A DNA stretch of 64,000 bases, taken from NCBI RefSeq assembly GCF_964019485.1, contig NZ_OZ026448.1:620001-684000 (forward strand), given 5' to 3'. Of the stretch, positions 16,902 to 27,690 are shown piece by piece. Below the pieces are notes generated by a model that saw nothing but the letters and a program-made list of their open reading frames with translations, made no database searches and was not told the origin of the DNA. The translations under genes were made by a program, and so were the position numbers. This stretch comes from Spiroplasma endosymbiont of Agriotes lineatus (GTDB taxonomy: Bacteria > Bacillota_I > Bacilli_A > Mycoplasmatales > Nriv7). Numbering within the stretch: position 1 is the first letter of the stretch; every line of letters starts with the position of its first letter.

Positions 16902-17132
16902 ATGTTTTTAGTTGCTTGAAAAGATTTAGATTGAGAAATGACAAAATTGTATTTTTGAGATTTATTTATTCAAATTACAACTATTCCGGCGTGAGTTTCT
17001 GGTAAAAAAATTGATTTAACCAAAGAACTACTTTGACTTTTAATAGCAAATATTGCCTTTTGAATGGTATTAGTATTTATCGTCTTATTTATTGTTATTT
17101 TATTTTATAAGGTTAAATCATATTTTGTTTAG
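16902..17132 (+). CDS. Plectrovirus 76-residue membrane protein
   Basis: Contains WDLFIQITTIPAW and WLLIANIAFWMVLVFIVLF, the same pattern as the type II protein at 42369-42599 (WDLFIQITVIPAH, LWLLIANIAFW). It has six TGA-encoded Trp codons and one strong membrane span. It lies just before the coat gene and is probably a minor coat or assembly component. Confidence 0.7.
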
Positions 17133-17147
17133 AAAGGGGATGATTAT

Positions 17148-17391
17148 ATGTTTAGAATTTTTCTTGATGTAACAAACACCACCAGTAGCAATTACTGGTG
17201 AACAAGCGGTTACTAACTTATGAAAAGCATTAATTAAAGCGTTCGGTAATATTTGAACTGATATTATTGGTGGTAATATGCCAAATGTTGTTAATTTCTT
17301 TGCTACATATTGAGTTTTCTTGCTTAGCGTTATTATTGGTTTATTTTTAATCGCTTTCAAAATGTTTGAAAAATTAATGCCCGGCAGATAG
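17148..17391 (+). pseudogene. Major coat protein, frameshifted (prophage A)
   Basis: The start (MFRIFL) follows GAAAGGGG but shifts frame near 17170. The remaining sequence then reads PPVAITGEQAVTNLWKALIK, NMPNVVNFFATYW, and a membrane span ending FKMFEKLMPGR. The intact homologue is at 42765-43007. Loss of the coat frame alone would stop virion production from this copy. Confidence 0.75.
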
Positions 17392-17422
17392 TAATAAAAA
17401 TAAAGAAAGTGTGATTTAAGTG

Positions 17423-18419
17423 ATGCTATTGTTTAAAAAAATAAATTTAAAATTATATGATTTTGTGACTTTAAATCGCACTTTATTTATTATTACGTGA
17501 TTTTATGTTATGGTGCGATTTTGCATTATTATAATCCTCAAAGTTGACGAATGTTATTCGATATTATTTATTTATTAATTGCTTTATATATTTTATATAC
17601 TAAAATTTCTCATTTTTTTGCTTGTCGTAGTTTTATTAATTTCTTATTAAATTCACCCTTAAATTTAGTAATTGGTGCTTTGGGCACCGGAAAAACCGCT
17701 TTAATGGTTTTAGCTTCTTACTTATTAAGTGGTTGAAAAACGATTTCTACTTTTCCGATTACCAATAAACAAATGCTTTCATTAGGACATATGTCTTTAT
17801 TAGATTATAATTATCCAATTTTAGATGAGAAATCATTATTACTTTGAGATGAAACTAATTTATTTCTTGAAGGTACTGACTATAAAGAAAATGATAAGAT
17901 ATAACCCAAGGTTTACAAGAATATTTTGCTTCAGCTCGCCAATTTACCCATATCGTATTAGCAAGTGGAAAACGAGCCGAACATATATGAGTTAAAGTTC
18001 GTGATATTGCGAATTCAATAATTGTTGGTATTAGAAAAAAACCAGTTAGTATTTTCCGACCCTATTTACAAGTTATTTACGGCACTTTTAAATCGGTAAG
18101 CGAGTGCGAGCAATGACGATTAACGCTAATTAATGCTAAAAATGATAAAAAAGGTCGCAAAATCAAGTATCGTAGCATTCCGAAATTAGACATTTATTTC
18201 TTTAAATTGAAAATTCCAATGTCAATCTTAAACCTTTACGATAATAAATATTTATCATTCTTGCGTGAATTAAGTAATCGTGCTTTGAATGATAATTATC
18301 AACATAAATTTTGAAATGATAATGTAATGGATATTGAAGCAATAGAATACTTAAAAATGGAAAAATTCAGTAAGATACTTACTAAGTTAAAAAATAATCT
18401 GAAGAAGAAAAACAAGTAA
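17423..18419 (+). pseudogene. Zot-like assembly ATPase, two frameshifts (prophage A)
   Basis: The homologue of the intact gene at 43032-44015. It keeps the Walker A GALGTGKT (near 17683-17706), a Walker B-like LLLWDE, the HIVLASGKRAEHIW strand and RKKPVSIFRPYL. Frame changes occur near 17515 and 17900. This family (zonular occludens toxin-like, protein I of filamentous phages) powers virion extrusion at the membrane. Confidence 0.8.
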
Positions 18420-18432
18420 AGGAGTTTAAAAA

Positions 18433-18759
18433 ATGGAAAACTTAGAAAAAATGGCTAGCTTGATTGGCGATATATTTTATAAAGCTTTTGATTTAATTTG
18501 AACTTTAACCATTCCTGGAACAGATATTCGCATTATTATTTTTCCGCTAATTATGCTCGCGATAAATCTTGTAATTGGTGGCATTTTAGGTATTTATATT
18601 GAACGACCAAAAGTTGGTTTTCGTAAAAAATATCAAAAATCAGTTGCTAATTGAGGAACTAAGAAACAATCATCTAGTGGTCCAATTAAGAAATTTAGTG
18701 GTAATGGCTCTAAAAATAGACCATGAGTTGACCAACACGGACGGCGAATAAAAAGGTAG
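18433..18759 (+). CDS. Plectrovirus membrane protein, 108 residues
   Basis: Reads MENLEKMASLIGDIFYKAFD and keeps the FDLIW-LT-PGTDI pattern shared with 44022-44306. It has one long hydrophobic span, then a basic tail rich in Lys, Ser and Gly. It follows the ATPase gene with GGAG upstream. It is probably a minor virion or assembly protein. Confidence 0.65.
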
Positions 18760-18769
18760 GTTTTAAAAA

Positions 18770-19015
18770 ATGTTTAAATTAATAATATTATTTATTCTTG
18801 TTGCTGTTTTTTCTATTTTTGCTTTAAACGACTTTTTAGGTTTATGAGTCTATGTGCGTGAAGGTTTAGAATATTTTAATAAAGTTCTATCAAATAATAT
18901 TAAAATTTTAGATTTGTTTAAACCAATGATAAGGTTATTTTCTCAACATCCGATTTTCCAAATCTTAGGAACGATTTACATTTTATCAACAATATATTTA
19001 ATTTTAAGGAGTTAA
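18770..19015 (+). CDS. Plectrovirus membrane protein, 81 residues
   Basis: Two hydrophobic spans flank a loop with NNIKILDLFKPMIRLFSQHP, matching LFKPMARTFSQHP in the type II protein at 44309-44557. The stop overlaps the ribosome-binding site of the next gene (AAGGAGTTAAAAAATG). Confidence 0.7.
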
Positions 19016-19018
19016 AAA

Positions 19019-19384
19019 ATGAAAAAGTTAAAAAAAATATTAAGTATTAAATGTTTTAAAAGCCTTTTAGGCTTTATACATTTTTTTATTATACTCCATG
19101 GTGTTGTTATTATAATTTTAATATTTTTAACGGTCCTTCAAATTAAAGGGGATAAATTTTTTAAAGATTTTATACCATTAAATTTTCAAAGTGTATTTTT
19201 TAATGTTTGTATTTGATTATTAATTATTTATTTCTTAATAACTGGTATTAAGTTAATTATCAAGGGTTATTACTTTAATAAAATTTTTAGAAAGCATCAA
19301 ATGCAAGTTGCTAATTGTGAATATCCACAACATAGTCAATATAAATTTTCTGATGCCGTTAAAAACGATAAAGAAGAATTTTAA
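19019..19384 (+). CDS. Plectrovirus two-span membrane protein, 121 residues
   Basis: Basic N-terminus (MKKLKKILSIKCFKSLL), two membrane spans, and a charged C-terminal tail. It occupies the position of the 130-residue type II protein at 44580-44972, directly before the large surface protein. Its function is unknown. Confidence 0.65.
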
Positions 19385-19390
19385 GGTCTG

Positions 19391-21288
19391 ATGAGATACA
19401 TAAGATTATTTCTTGATTTTTATTTATAATGTTTATTGGTTTAGTGCCGCCAGGGGTGTTCTTTGATACAAAACAACCACCAAAATCCACCGTGAAACAA
19501 TATTTCATGAAACGAGAAAAACGAGCAACTAATCCTGGTCAATGTGGTAATAGTTGTAAGTTGGAGTTTGCTAGTATTCAAAATAGTTATGTTTTCAAAT
19601 GGCCGGCTCTTCTCTTGGTTTTGTTTGAAACACTGATGATAAATTAGATGATTTGCCTCAAGATGTTTCTGCTCTTACAATCCCTGAAGGTGGTAGTATG
19701 TCTGGTTATGTTTTTAATTTTTATAAAAAAAATATGACTAAAATTATAAATGTTAATGGTGAATACGATAAATATTATATTGATAAAATTGTTAATGTAA
19801 AAATTACAATTTTAAAAGCTTCAGCTTTGGACAGATATGATAGGCGTGCTGGTTATATAATTACCTCATTTTCTGCTGAAATGCCCCCCTTTACCAGAAA
19901 AAGATAACGAACAACCATTACCTGAGGAAATAACTAAAAATGATAGCGAATATCAGTATAATCAGTTTCAAGATAAATTTGATTATTTAATGATACAACG
20001 CCGAGATTTTGATAAATTTAATTATAGTTATTTATATTGAGCTCCTGTTTTTAATTTCTTTGACAATAATTTTAAATATATGAGTGAAATTTCAATTAAA
20101 TTAAATTGTTTTAAACAAAATAGTAAATTTAATTTAAGTCGTGTAGAAAATTTCTATCCACCCGGTTTTATTAAAAAAGTTATTTTTAGAGAACTTTCCT
20201 TTTCTAGTTTTGGTGATGTTATTACTATAAAAACTGGGGCATGGTGGCATTAGGGGTAGTAATGAGTTTTTAGAAAATGGTAAATCTCTTTGAAAATCTG
20301 GCTCGCGAACAAGTTTTGGAGGAAATTTTATTAATACCTTTTTTGGACAAGTTAATTATTATGGTAATACTTTCCATTTTTTACGCTATGATGATAAATT
20401 AAAAACTGATTTTAAAGATTTTATGCTTTATTACCAAAAAGATTTAACCATTGATTTTATTAATGGGTTATTTAATAAACTTTATAAAGTTTTAGGTGAG
20501 TTTTTTGTACAATTCTTTTATGCCGGTTTTGATATGGAGACCTCTACTTGTGTAGAATTAGATTACAAAGAGATGCAACAAATTCCTAAAAATGTTTTAC
20601 AAATGGGTTTTTTTCTATTGCTCCTTAATTACTTTTTATCCCAAACAGTATTTAATTAACTTTGGTTCAACAACGGAAAATAGTAAGAATATGATTTTTC
20701 GTTCCTATTTCTTTGTTAAAGATAAACAAATTGCCAATGGTTTTAATACTGGTGAAAGTTCTTATCAAATAAATTTTAATGTGTTAAAAGCATATGATAA
20801 TCAATTATGAAACTCCACTAGTAATAAACTGCATTTTTATAATGCTAAAGTCAATGTAATGTATGGAATTAATATTTTTACACTGACTTTCCCGCTATAT
20901 AAAAAGAAAAATAAAAGCACTGAATATCATTATTTTTTATACGATTTTAATATTTTGAATTCAACAGCTTTTATTGGTGGAGGAATAAGTGGTAATATGA
21001 ATGACTTAATTCCCACACTCAACTGTTCTTATTGGGGTTTATTTATTGCAATATCTTGTGGTGGTATTAAGCACGCCTCTGTTAGTGTGTTGAATTGATT
21101 ACTTGGTCTTTCAGGGATTAATATTAATCTTTTAATTCGCCTCCTTGCGTGCGGATATTGCCAAAACAACAATTAATTTTACCAAAACTGCCTTTCCGGT
21201 GTTTGAAGTTATTCCAGCATTTCAGATGTTATTTGAATTTGTAGTGCCCTTAGCAATTTTGCTAATGATATTAAAAAAGTTTTGTTAA
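19391..21288 (+). pseudogene. Large phage surface (attachment) protein, multiply frameshifted (prophage A)
   Basis: An N-terminal signal-like segment (MRYIRLFLDFYL) is followed by the dibasic site KREKRATN and then a domain nearly identical to the downstream lipoprotein (19567-19882 versus 21441-21751). Next comes an acidic Pro-rich linker (LPEKDNEQPLPEE). The body has DKFNYSYLYWAPVFNFFD, RSLITFYPKQYLINF-like and NIFTLTFPLY motifs, and a C-terminal membrane anchor. Frame breaks occur near 19427, 19610 (an extra CTCTT), 19885 (C run), 20245 and 20607 (T run). The intact relative is at 45238-47415. It is inferred to be the minor coat protein that recognises the host. Confidence 0.8.
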
Positions 21289-21344
21289 ATGTTTCCAATA
21301 TTTTTATATAAAATATAATTCCTTTGAAAGGAGGATTTTTATTT

Positions 21345-21770
21345 ATGTGAAAATTTTTATCAGCTTTAAATTTAGTATGTATAATGTTTATTTCGGGATG
21401 TAGTAAAAATAGTAATATTTTAAATAAATATGATTTAAAGTTTGCTAGTATTCAAAATAGTTATATTTTTAAATGGCCGGCTCTTGGTTTTGTTTGAAAC
21501 ACTGATGATAAATTAGATGATTTGCCTCAAGATGTTTCTGCTCTTACAATCCCTGAAGGTGGTAGTATGTCTGGTTATGTTTTTAATTTTTATAAAAAAA
21601 ATATGACTAAAATTATAAATGTTAATGGTGAATACGATAAATATTATATTGATAAAATTGTTAATGTAAAAATTACAATTTTAAAAGCTTCAGCTTTGGA
21701 CAGATATGATAGGCGTGCTGGTTATATAATTACCTCATTTTCTGCTGAAATACCTAATAAAAAAAATTAG
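21345..21770 (+). CDS. Phage lipoprotein sharing the attachment protein's N-terminal domain
   Basis: 141 residues starting at ATG 21345 after AAAGGAGG. A signal peptide ends in the lipobox FISGC, so the mature protein should be a lipid-anchored exported protein of the spiroplasma membrane. The rest (LKFASIQNSYIFKWPALGF... to SFSAEIPNKKN) nearly repeats residues near the N-terminus of the large surface protein just upstream, followed by a stop instead of the linker. A rho-independent terminator follows. A role in blocking superinfection is suggested by this matched duplication but is not shown. Confidence 0.8.
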
Positions 21771-21789
21771 TAATTTAATAAATATTTTT

Positions 21790-21821
21790 GAAAATCGTAT
21801 TTTTTGTAATGCGATTTTTTT
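21790..21821 (+). terminator. Terminator after the phage A lipoprotein gene
   Basis: AAAATCGTA and TGCGATTTT pair into a 9-bp stem followed by seven Ts. The counterpart in prophage D is at 59221-59248. Confidence 0.75.
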
Positions 21822-21839
21822 AATTTAAGGAGTTTAAAA

Positions 21840-22924
21840 GTGAAATATATTATTTCTCAAGCCGATTTAGCAGATTTAAAAGCAAAAGCACAAAGTTGAT
21901 TAAGTGATAATTGCCGTAATTCTTATTACTATAAAATTAAAAAACGCACTACCGCCTATTTAAATTTATGCACTTATTTTTATATGGAAGAAACAACTTT
22001 AACAAAACTTATTAAAAAATATTTTAAGAATGCCACAAAAACCTTTTATCGTTGGGCAGAAAAAATTATGACTGCTTATTATTCTGACAATTTAGATTTG
22101 TTATTGTTTAAAACTACAAAACCACAAAATCTTAATTATCAATATAGTTTAAATTCTCGTGAAAAAATATGTGATTTATATTTTGATTACAAAAATCTTC
22201 AAGCTGTCGGAATGTGGTCTTTATTTAACAATTTAAAAATCGGTTTTCACGATATTAAAAATGCAGAAATTCCGAAAAATATTAAAACCTTTTATCGCTG
22301 AATTAAATCCGACCCTCATTGAAAAGAATTAAAACAGAAAATCAAAAAAACGCCATTTTAAGCGTTATGAAGTCTCCGATATTGGTCTTTTACAAACGGA
22401 TGCCAAAATCATTACCACATCAAATTTTCCAGTTGATAAAAAGTATTATATTTATGATTTCATTGACGAAATAACACGGATAGCATTTGGTTATGTTTAT
22501 GATAGTTTAGGAACCAGGAACCAATAACGCGATTAACGCTGTACAAAGAGCAATGAAAGATTTTAGCGAGCTTGGCACAACCATTAAACGCCTTCGCACT
22601 GATAATGCTCCGGAATTTATTACTGATAATTGAAGTAATAAAAAATCATACAAAGTAAAAGAAAAACCTTTTACAACCTTTCTTTCGAAGAACGGAATTG
22701 TTCACGAAACCACGCCGATTCGTTCACCACAATCAAATGGCAAAATTAAACGATACCATCAATATTATACCAAATTATTTTATGCTAAGGATAAAAAATT
22801 AAATCAGAACGAACTCCAACATTATTTAAATAAATATTATTACTTTTATAACTTTGAACGCCTTCACCCATCATTAAATACTAAAACCCCATTTCAAACA
22901 TTACAAAAATTTTTAACAAAATAG
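21840..22924 (+). pseudogene. Plectroviral DDE transposase, degraded (prophage A)
   Basis: GTG start after AAGGAG; an rve-type catalytic core. Visible are the first Asp (LLQTDAKI), the second (RLRTDNAPEF) and the final motif, which here reads NGKIKRYHQYY. The expected Glu, present as NGKIERFH in the prophage D copy, is Lys. Frameshifts lie in an A run near 22350 and at a 7-bp tandem duplication near 22510. IS30-type transposases have been reported in SpV1 phages; this protein would move the double-stranded phage DNA into the chromosome. Confidence 0.8.
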
Positions 22925-23032
22925 TTTCTGGAAGTTTGAATAATTATTTTTTACAAGAAATTAAATTTGTTGTACTTGTTCTAATTAAAGTAATTATTGT
23001 TTGTTTCTAGAATAATTAATAACCTTTTTATT

Positions 23033-24046
23033 TTAATTATTATTTAATTTTATAAAATACCCAATATTTTCTAAAATAATTCCCGCTTTTTTTGTTGTTT
23101 CTTTGCTTTTTGATATTATCTCACTAAGTTCCCTAATTAAGTTTCCTAATTAAGTTTCCTAATTCTTCTATTTCAAATCCTAAATATTTTAATATTTCTC
23201 TATCATTTGTATTTTTGGAATTTATTTTATTGCCAATTTGTTTTATTTGTAAACCCAGTGAATTTGAGTTATTTTTTAATACTTTTTCTCCAATTTCTAT
23301 TATGTTAGATCCTAAAATTTTAACATTTTCTTTTAAAAGTTCATTTTCATCATTTTTATAATTTAAAATAACTTCTTTTATTTTTTTAAAAACTATTCCT
23401 TGTAATTTAGATCCTTTTGATAATTCGGGAATATCTGGAGCAAAAAAAGAGTCAAACTTCCAACTTTATTTAATGAATTTGAAATATTAATCATATTATT
23501 ACCAATTTTTTCTATAAAGATTTCAAAATTATTTATGTCTAATTCAATATTTTCTATATCTTTGCCTGCTTGTTTTATTTCACTTAATATGTTACTTTCA
23601 ATTGATGATAATTTATTTGTATCTTTATCATTTTGTATGCTTTTACCAAGTTCAATTACATTTTCTTTTAAAATATTAATAATTGAATCAATATTTATAG
23701 AATTTGTTGGTTGTTGAACTACTGGTTGTTGAAATGTATTTTTTATATTAACAATAATATTTCCTAATTCTTTTATGAATTCTCCAAGGTTTACAATTAT
23801 ATTAGATCCATATGCACTAGTTCATTTTCTTTCTAAACTATTTCCTTGTTGTTTAACAATTTCACCAATCTCTGTTATATTTTCTTTTAATTTTGTTAAT
23901 TCTTCTTCTTCTATATTTGTATTTTTTGATAATTTAATTATTTTTTTAGAAATATTTTTTATATTTGTTCCTGCACCAGGAAGAGCCCCTCCTATTCAAG
24001 CATTAGTAATTGGATTAATATTTTCTATTAATACTCTGTATGGGCG
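23033..24046 (-). pseudogene. Helical, coiled-coil-like protein, 5'-truncated by prophage B
   Basis: About 330 residues are readable, rich in Ile, Lys, Asn and Glu. They repeat an amphipathic pattern N-I-x-x-I/L-G-x-x-I (e.g. NITEIGEIVKQQG, NVIELGKSIQND, NIIEIGEKVL). No catalytic motif is seen. The 5' end is cut at the gcgcataaag end of prophage B. There is a frameshift near 23445, and a 13-bp tandem duplication near 23140 shifts the C-terminus, which otherwise ends ENIGYFIKLNNN. Its 3' flank resembles that of the propeller gene at 48368. Probably a spiroplasma-specific surface or exported protein; its function is unknown. Confidence 0.5.
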
Positions 24047-24074
24047 CATAAAGTTTTGTTAGGTAGGAAAAACA

Positions 24075-24552
24075 TTTGAATAAGTATTAAGGCAGTCAGT
24101 AATGATTGTCTTTTTATTTTATAAGATGTTAAAAATTTGTTCTTTGAAAATTAAATACAAGTGAATTAATAATGTTGGTATATATTAAAACACGATAAAT
24201 TGTGGGTGGTCGCAATAACCAAAAAAAGTTTACCAGTTAATAGATAACGCCCTATTAGCTATAGCAATTTGTTTCATTTTGCAATAAAAAAATGAATAGA
24301 TGGGTTTCCTAAAAATATACACGCTATTAAATTAGTTCCGAGGGGGGGGTGCGGACATTAAAGTGTAAAAATTTCTATATAGGGAGATACTAAGTTTAAA
24401 ATTATCAAAATCTTTATCTAATTAAAAAAACAAAATTTACTAACAAAGCTTGTTAAACACTTAAATCTGCGATATATAAGTGTTTAAAAAACTAAGTTAA
24501 CTAACAACTTAGTTAATATAACTTAGTTTATTTATAAGAAAGGTAATTTATT
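24075..24552 (+). promoter_or_regulatory. Conserved type II phage leader (candidate origin/packaging region)
   Basis: This non-coding stretch is almost identical in B, B' (30176-30660), C (41167-41649) and the stub at 54090-54580. It includes gtgggtggtcgcaataacc, the stem TTAATAG/CTATTAG around ATAACGCC, a stem AAACACTTA/TAAGTGTTT, and repeated AACTTAGTT motifs before the first gene. Conservation of non-coding DNA in otherwise decaying phages suggests a replication or packaging function. Confidence 0.5.
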
Positions 24553-24880
24553 ATGAAAAACATTGAAAACATTTTCTTAAATACTAAAAAATATCTCTTA
24601 AAAGAAACACAAAACGCAATGTTTATTAAAGCACCAAAAATTCCGTGATTTAATGAACAAATCGGTGTTTGGTTTGCAAAACGATTTGTTTATAAAGGAA
24701 AATATGAAAATTCGATTTGCATCGAAATAATCAAGAATAGTAAATATCAAATAATTTCAATTAATCAAAAAGAAAATGAAACCAAGTTAATTAAAGGACA
24801 AGAATTTATTAAGCTTCTTCATTGCCGAAAAAGAAAACAACAAAAAAGATACAAATTATAACTATTTTAAAGGAGTTTAA
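24553..24880 (+). pseudogene. Type II first ORF, frameshifted (B)
   Basis: MKNIENIFLNTKKYLLKETQ as in other copies. One extra T near 24810 (GAATTTATTAAG versus GAATTATTAAG in B') shifts the last ~25 residues. Confidence 0.7.
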
Positions 24881-24882
24881 AA

Positions 24883-25107
24883 ATGAATATTACGATTGGA
24901 ATAATATTTACTATTATTTGCATAATGTTATTGGCATATTTTGCTTATAAAGTTTATGCCAAAATAAAAATGCGAATTAAATATAAAAACACTATTAAAA
25001 ATAATACTGGTAATTTCACGAAAAACGAAAAAGTGTTTATTGCCCGCTTTAAAAAATGAGTTAAAGCTCCTCCTAATTCAAAAGAAAATAACGCGAGTAA
25101 AAAATAA
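24883..25107 (+). CDS. Type II small membrane protein (B)
   Basis: 74 residues: a membrane span (GIIFTIICIMLLAYFAYKVY), then a basic tail with VFIARFKKWVKAPP. It keeps its frame, AAGGAG site and TAATG overlap with the next gene. It is homologous to 30990-31211, 41983-42204 and 54908-55183. Confidence 0.65.
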
Positions 25108-25349
25108 TGTTTTGAGAAATTATCATGGAATTTTTAGAACTGTTTATTCCGATAGAAAAAATGCCTGCACAAGCCGCTTTTATTTCCGGATTAATTATTA
25201 TGATTACTTTTCTTTTCGCCTTAATTTCAATTATTTATTTTCCAAATAAAATGATAATTAAATTGTCATGCTTTATCAAAACGGGAAAAGCATTATTGAA
25301 ATTATTAATTAATATGGTATTTCAAAATCTGCTATTTATAATTGAATAA
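25107..25349 (+). pseudogene. Chimeric ORF: type II gene 3 joined to IS3 sequence
   Basis: The first 46 residues match MEFLELFIPIEKMPAQAAF and the membrane span of the 53-residue phage protein. From FPNKMIIKLS onward the frame runs into the end repeat and IS3 orfA DNA and stops at 25349. It is a fusion created by the rearrangement. Confidence 0.6.
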
Positions 25350-27690
25350 AATCATTCGATAATTCTGGTTCTTTTAAAGCAAAAGATATCAAAGTAATGA
25401 AGAAAATGAATTAATTTACTTACGAAAAGAATTAAAACAATTACGAATGGAAAACGATATTTTAAAGCAAGCGGCACTGATAATGGCCAAAAAATAACAA
25501 TAATTAATAACAACAAAAACAAATATTCAGTGAGGAAAATATGTAAGATTTTGGGTTTATCAAAATCAACGTATTACTTACTATCAACCTAATAAATGCA
25601 CTAACTAACAAGCAAGTTAATAATTATAAACAAGAAATTGTCAATACATTTAATAAAAGTCGCAAAATTTATGGGGCCCGTAAAATTAAAGCTGTTTTAA
25701 TAAGAAAAGATATCATCTTATCGCGGCGAAAAATCAGATGCATTATGATCAAAAATAATTTGGTTTCTAAATACACCAAATTAAAATATCGTAATCATAA
25801 AACAACAGCTAATAATGCCAAAATTAGTAATGTTTTAAATCGTGAATTTAATGACAAAAAACCTAATGAAGTTGTTGTTAGTGATTTAACACATGTGTAA
25901 GTTGGAGGAAAATGACATTATATTTGCTTATTAATTAACTTGTTTAATCGTTAAGCAATCGGCTATAGTGCTGGGCAAAACAAAACCGCTGAACTAGTGT
26001 TCGACAAGCTTTTCATAAGGATAACACGACCATTAAAACAAATAATTTTATTTCATACCGATCGCGGTAATGAGTTCAAAAATAAAATCATTGATGAAAT
26101 TTTAATAACTTTTAACATTAAAAGATCATTAAGCAATAAAGGTTGTCCTTATGATAATGCTGTGACTGAAACAACTTACAAAACCTTTAAAACAGAATTT
26201 ATTAAGGGTAAAAAATTTACAAACTTAACACAATTAAAATGCGAACTATTTGATTTTGTTAATTGTTGATACGGGGCTGCACAATTAACTGTGTCTCTAA
26301 GTAATTAACTTAAATTCACTCTGTCCTCAAATTTTATCATTAAATGTGAAATTGCACTACCCCAATTTTGAATTGGCATTGTTCATTTTTTAGTCATATT
26401 TTGAAATGCTAAATAAAATATTTTAAAAACTGATAAATCATTAGAAAAAATCTTTTTATTTTTAATGACTTTTCTTAATTGACTATTAACAGACTTTATT
26501 CTATTAGTTGTATAAATAATTATTCTAAATTCTTGAGGATATTCAAGAAAAATTATTAAATTATCTTAGTTATTTTTTCATGATTTAGCAACTTGGGGGT
26601 ATTTTTTATCTCACTTTTCAGCAAAATTGTCTAAAGCAAGTAAGGCTGTATCTTCATTAATTGCTGTATAAATTGATTTTAAATCATTAGCTACCAGTTT
26701 ACGGTCTTTATAAGGAACGAATTTGATGAACAATACATAATTGATGTTGTGTTTTTGGAAAAACAGCTTCTATTGCATCAGACATTCCTGTTAAATTATC
26801 ACTACAAGCAACAAGAATATCTTGTAATCCGCGATTTTTCATTTCCGTAAGATTATTCAGTCAAAATTTGGCTCCCCTCATTCTCGCTAATTCACATTCC
26901 TAAAATATCTTTTAAACCATCTAAATTAATTCCTAAGGCAAGATAAACTGCTTTGTTTATTATTCGTTTATCTTGCTTTACTTTAACAACAACAATACAA
27001 TCAAAATAAACAATCGGATAAATCTTCTCTAAAGGTTTAGTTTGTCACACTTTAACTTCTTCAATAACATCATCAGTTATTTGATTAATTAAACTTTCTG
27101 AAATTTCTGCTCCGTGATAGAATTCTTGCAATTGTGCTTTGATATCAGAAATTGTCATTCCTCTTGCATATAAAGAAATTACTTTTTGATCAAAGTTATT
27201 AAATTTTCTTTGTCTTTTTGAAATAATTACTGGTTTAAAAGTACTATTTCGATCTCTTGGTACATCAATTACGATTGAACCATTTTTAAGTAATAATGGT
27301 TTTTTGTGTGTTGCCATTTCTTTTATTATGATTCTCATCAGTTTCAAGATGATCTTTAATTTCTGCATTTAACATTCTTTCAGTTAATTTTTTGATAAAT
27401 TCCTGAAAAATATTATTACTTTTAAATAAATCTTGTGGATTATCAATATTTTCTAAAAAATAATCAACAATTTTATCAATTGCATCGGGTTCTTTTTTTA
27501 TTTTTTTGTCATTTTCTGTTTTCCTTCGTTTAAGTATAATTCAGAATGAATTATCGAGACACAGAATTTTGGACAGGCCCATTGATTTACAACAATATTC
27601 GAATTCACGGCAGCTTAAATTATTTAACACCCGTTGAATTTAGGAAATGGCAGTCTACATAAAAAGTGTCCTAAAAAGGGTTGTTATTCC
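25250..27690 (+). mobile_element. IS3-family element, 5'-truncated and split by IS256
   Basis: orfA begins only at the CFIKTGK/NGKSIIEI region; the first ~20 codons are lost. orfB fragments include SRRKIRCIMIKNNLVS, VVSDLTHV-like, RITRPLKQIILFHTDRGNEF and NKGCPYDNAVTETTYKTFKT. The reading is broken by stops and then interrupted at 26273. It resumes at 27580 with NIRIHGSLNYLTPVEFR and the right end. Confidence 0.8.
26274..27578 (-). mobile_element. IS256-family element nested in the IS3 copy
   Basis: A complete element with ends ggctgcacaattaactgtgtctc and gagacacagaattttggacaggcc (imperfect inverted repeats). It lies between the two halves of IS3 orfB. The flanking IS3 bases tgatac and tgatttac look like a worn target duplication. 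The transposase starts at 27512 (MTKKIKKEPDAIDKIVDYF) and covers the same motifs as the copy at 1-982, with frameshifts near 27350, 26860 and 26720. Not functional as it stands. Confidence 0.85.

Larger units (their letters stand above)
15148..22931 (+). mobile_element. Type I SpV1-like plectrovirus prophage A
   Basis: This 7784-bp segment carries a full plectrovirus gene order, all on the plus strand. It has short imperfect inverted ends (TAGAAACCATAT at the left; the complement of the right end reads CCAGAAACTATTT). It is flanked on both sides by the direct repeat AAGTTTG (15141-15147 and 22932-22938). The coat, ATPase, surface-protein and transposase genes are frameshifted, so it is a relic. 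A gene for a rolling-circle replication protein was not recognised. Confidence 0.85.
24049..25262 (+). mobile_element. Type II plectrovirus prophage B, truncated to its 5' end
   Basis: Starts gcgcataaagttttgttaggtagg and carries the conserved ~490-bp leader (24075-24552) plus the first three genes. It then breaks into IS3 sequence through about 40 bases of the ataaaatgataattaaattgtc repeat. An inverted copy of the left end closes the composite at 27787 (aaaactttatgcgccc), so B plus the nested IS elements looks like one bracketed unit. Confidence 0.7.

Noticed and set aside
23535-24062. Plus-strand ORFs opposite the coiled-coil pseudogene
   Set aside because: The minus strand gives the coherent amphipathic pattern; the plus-strand readings are Ser/Phe-rich antisense shadows.
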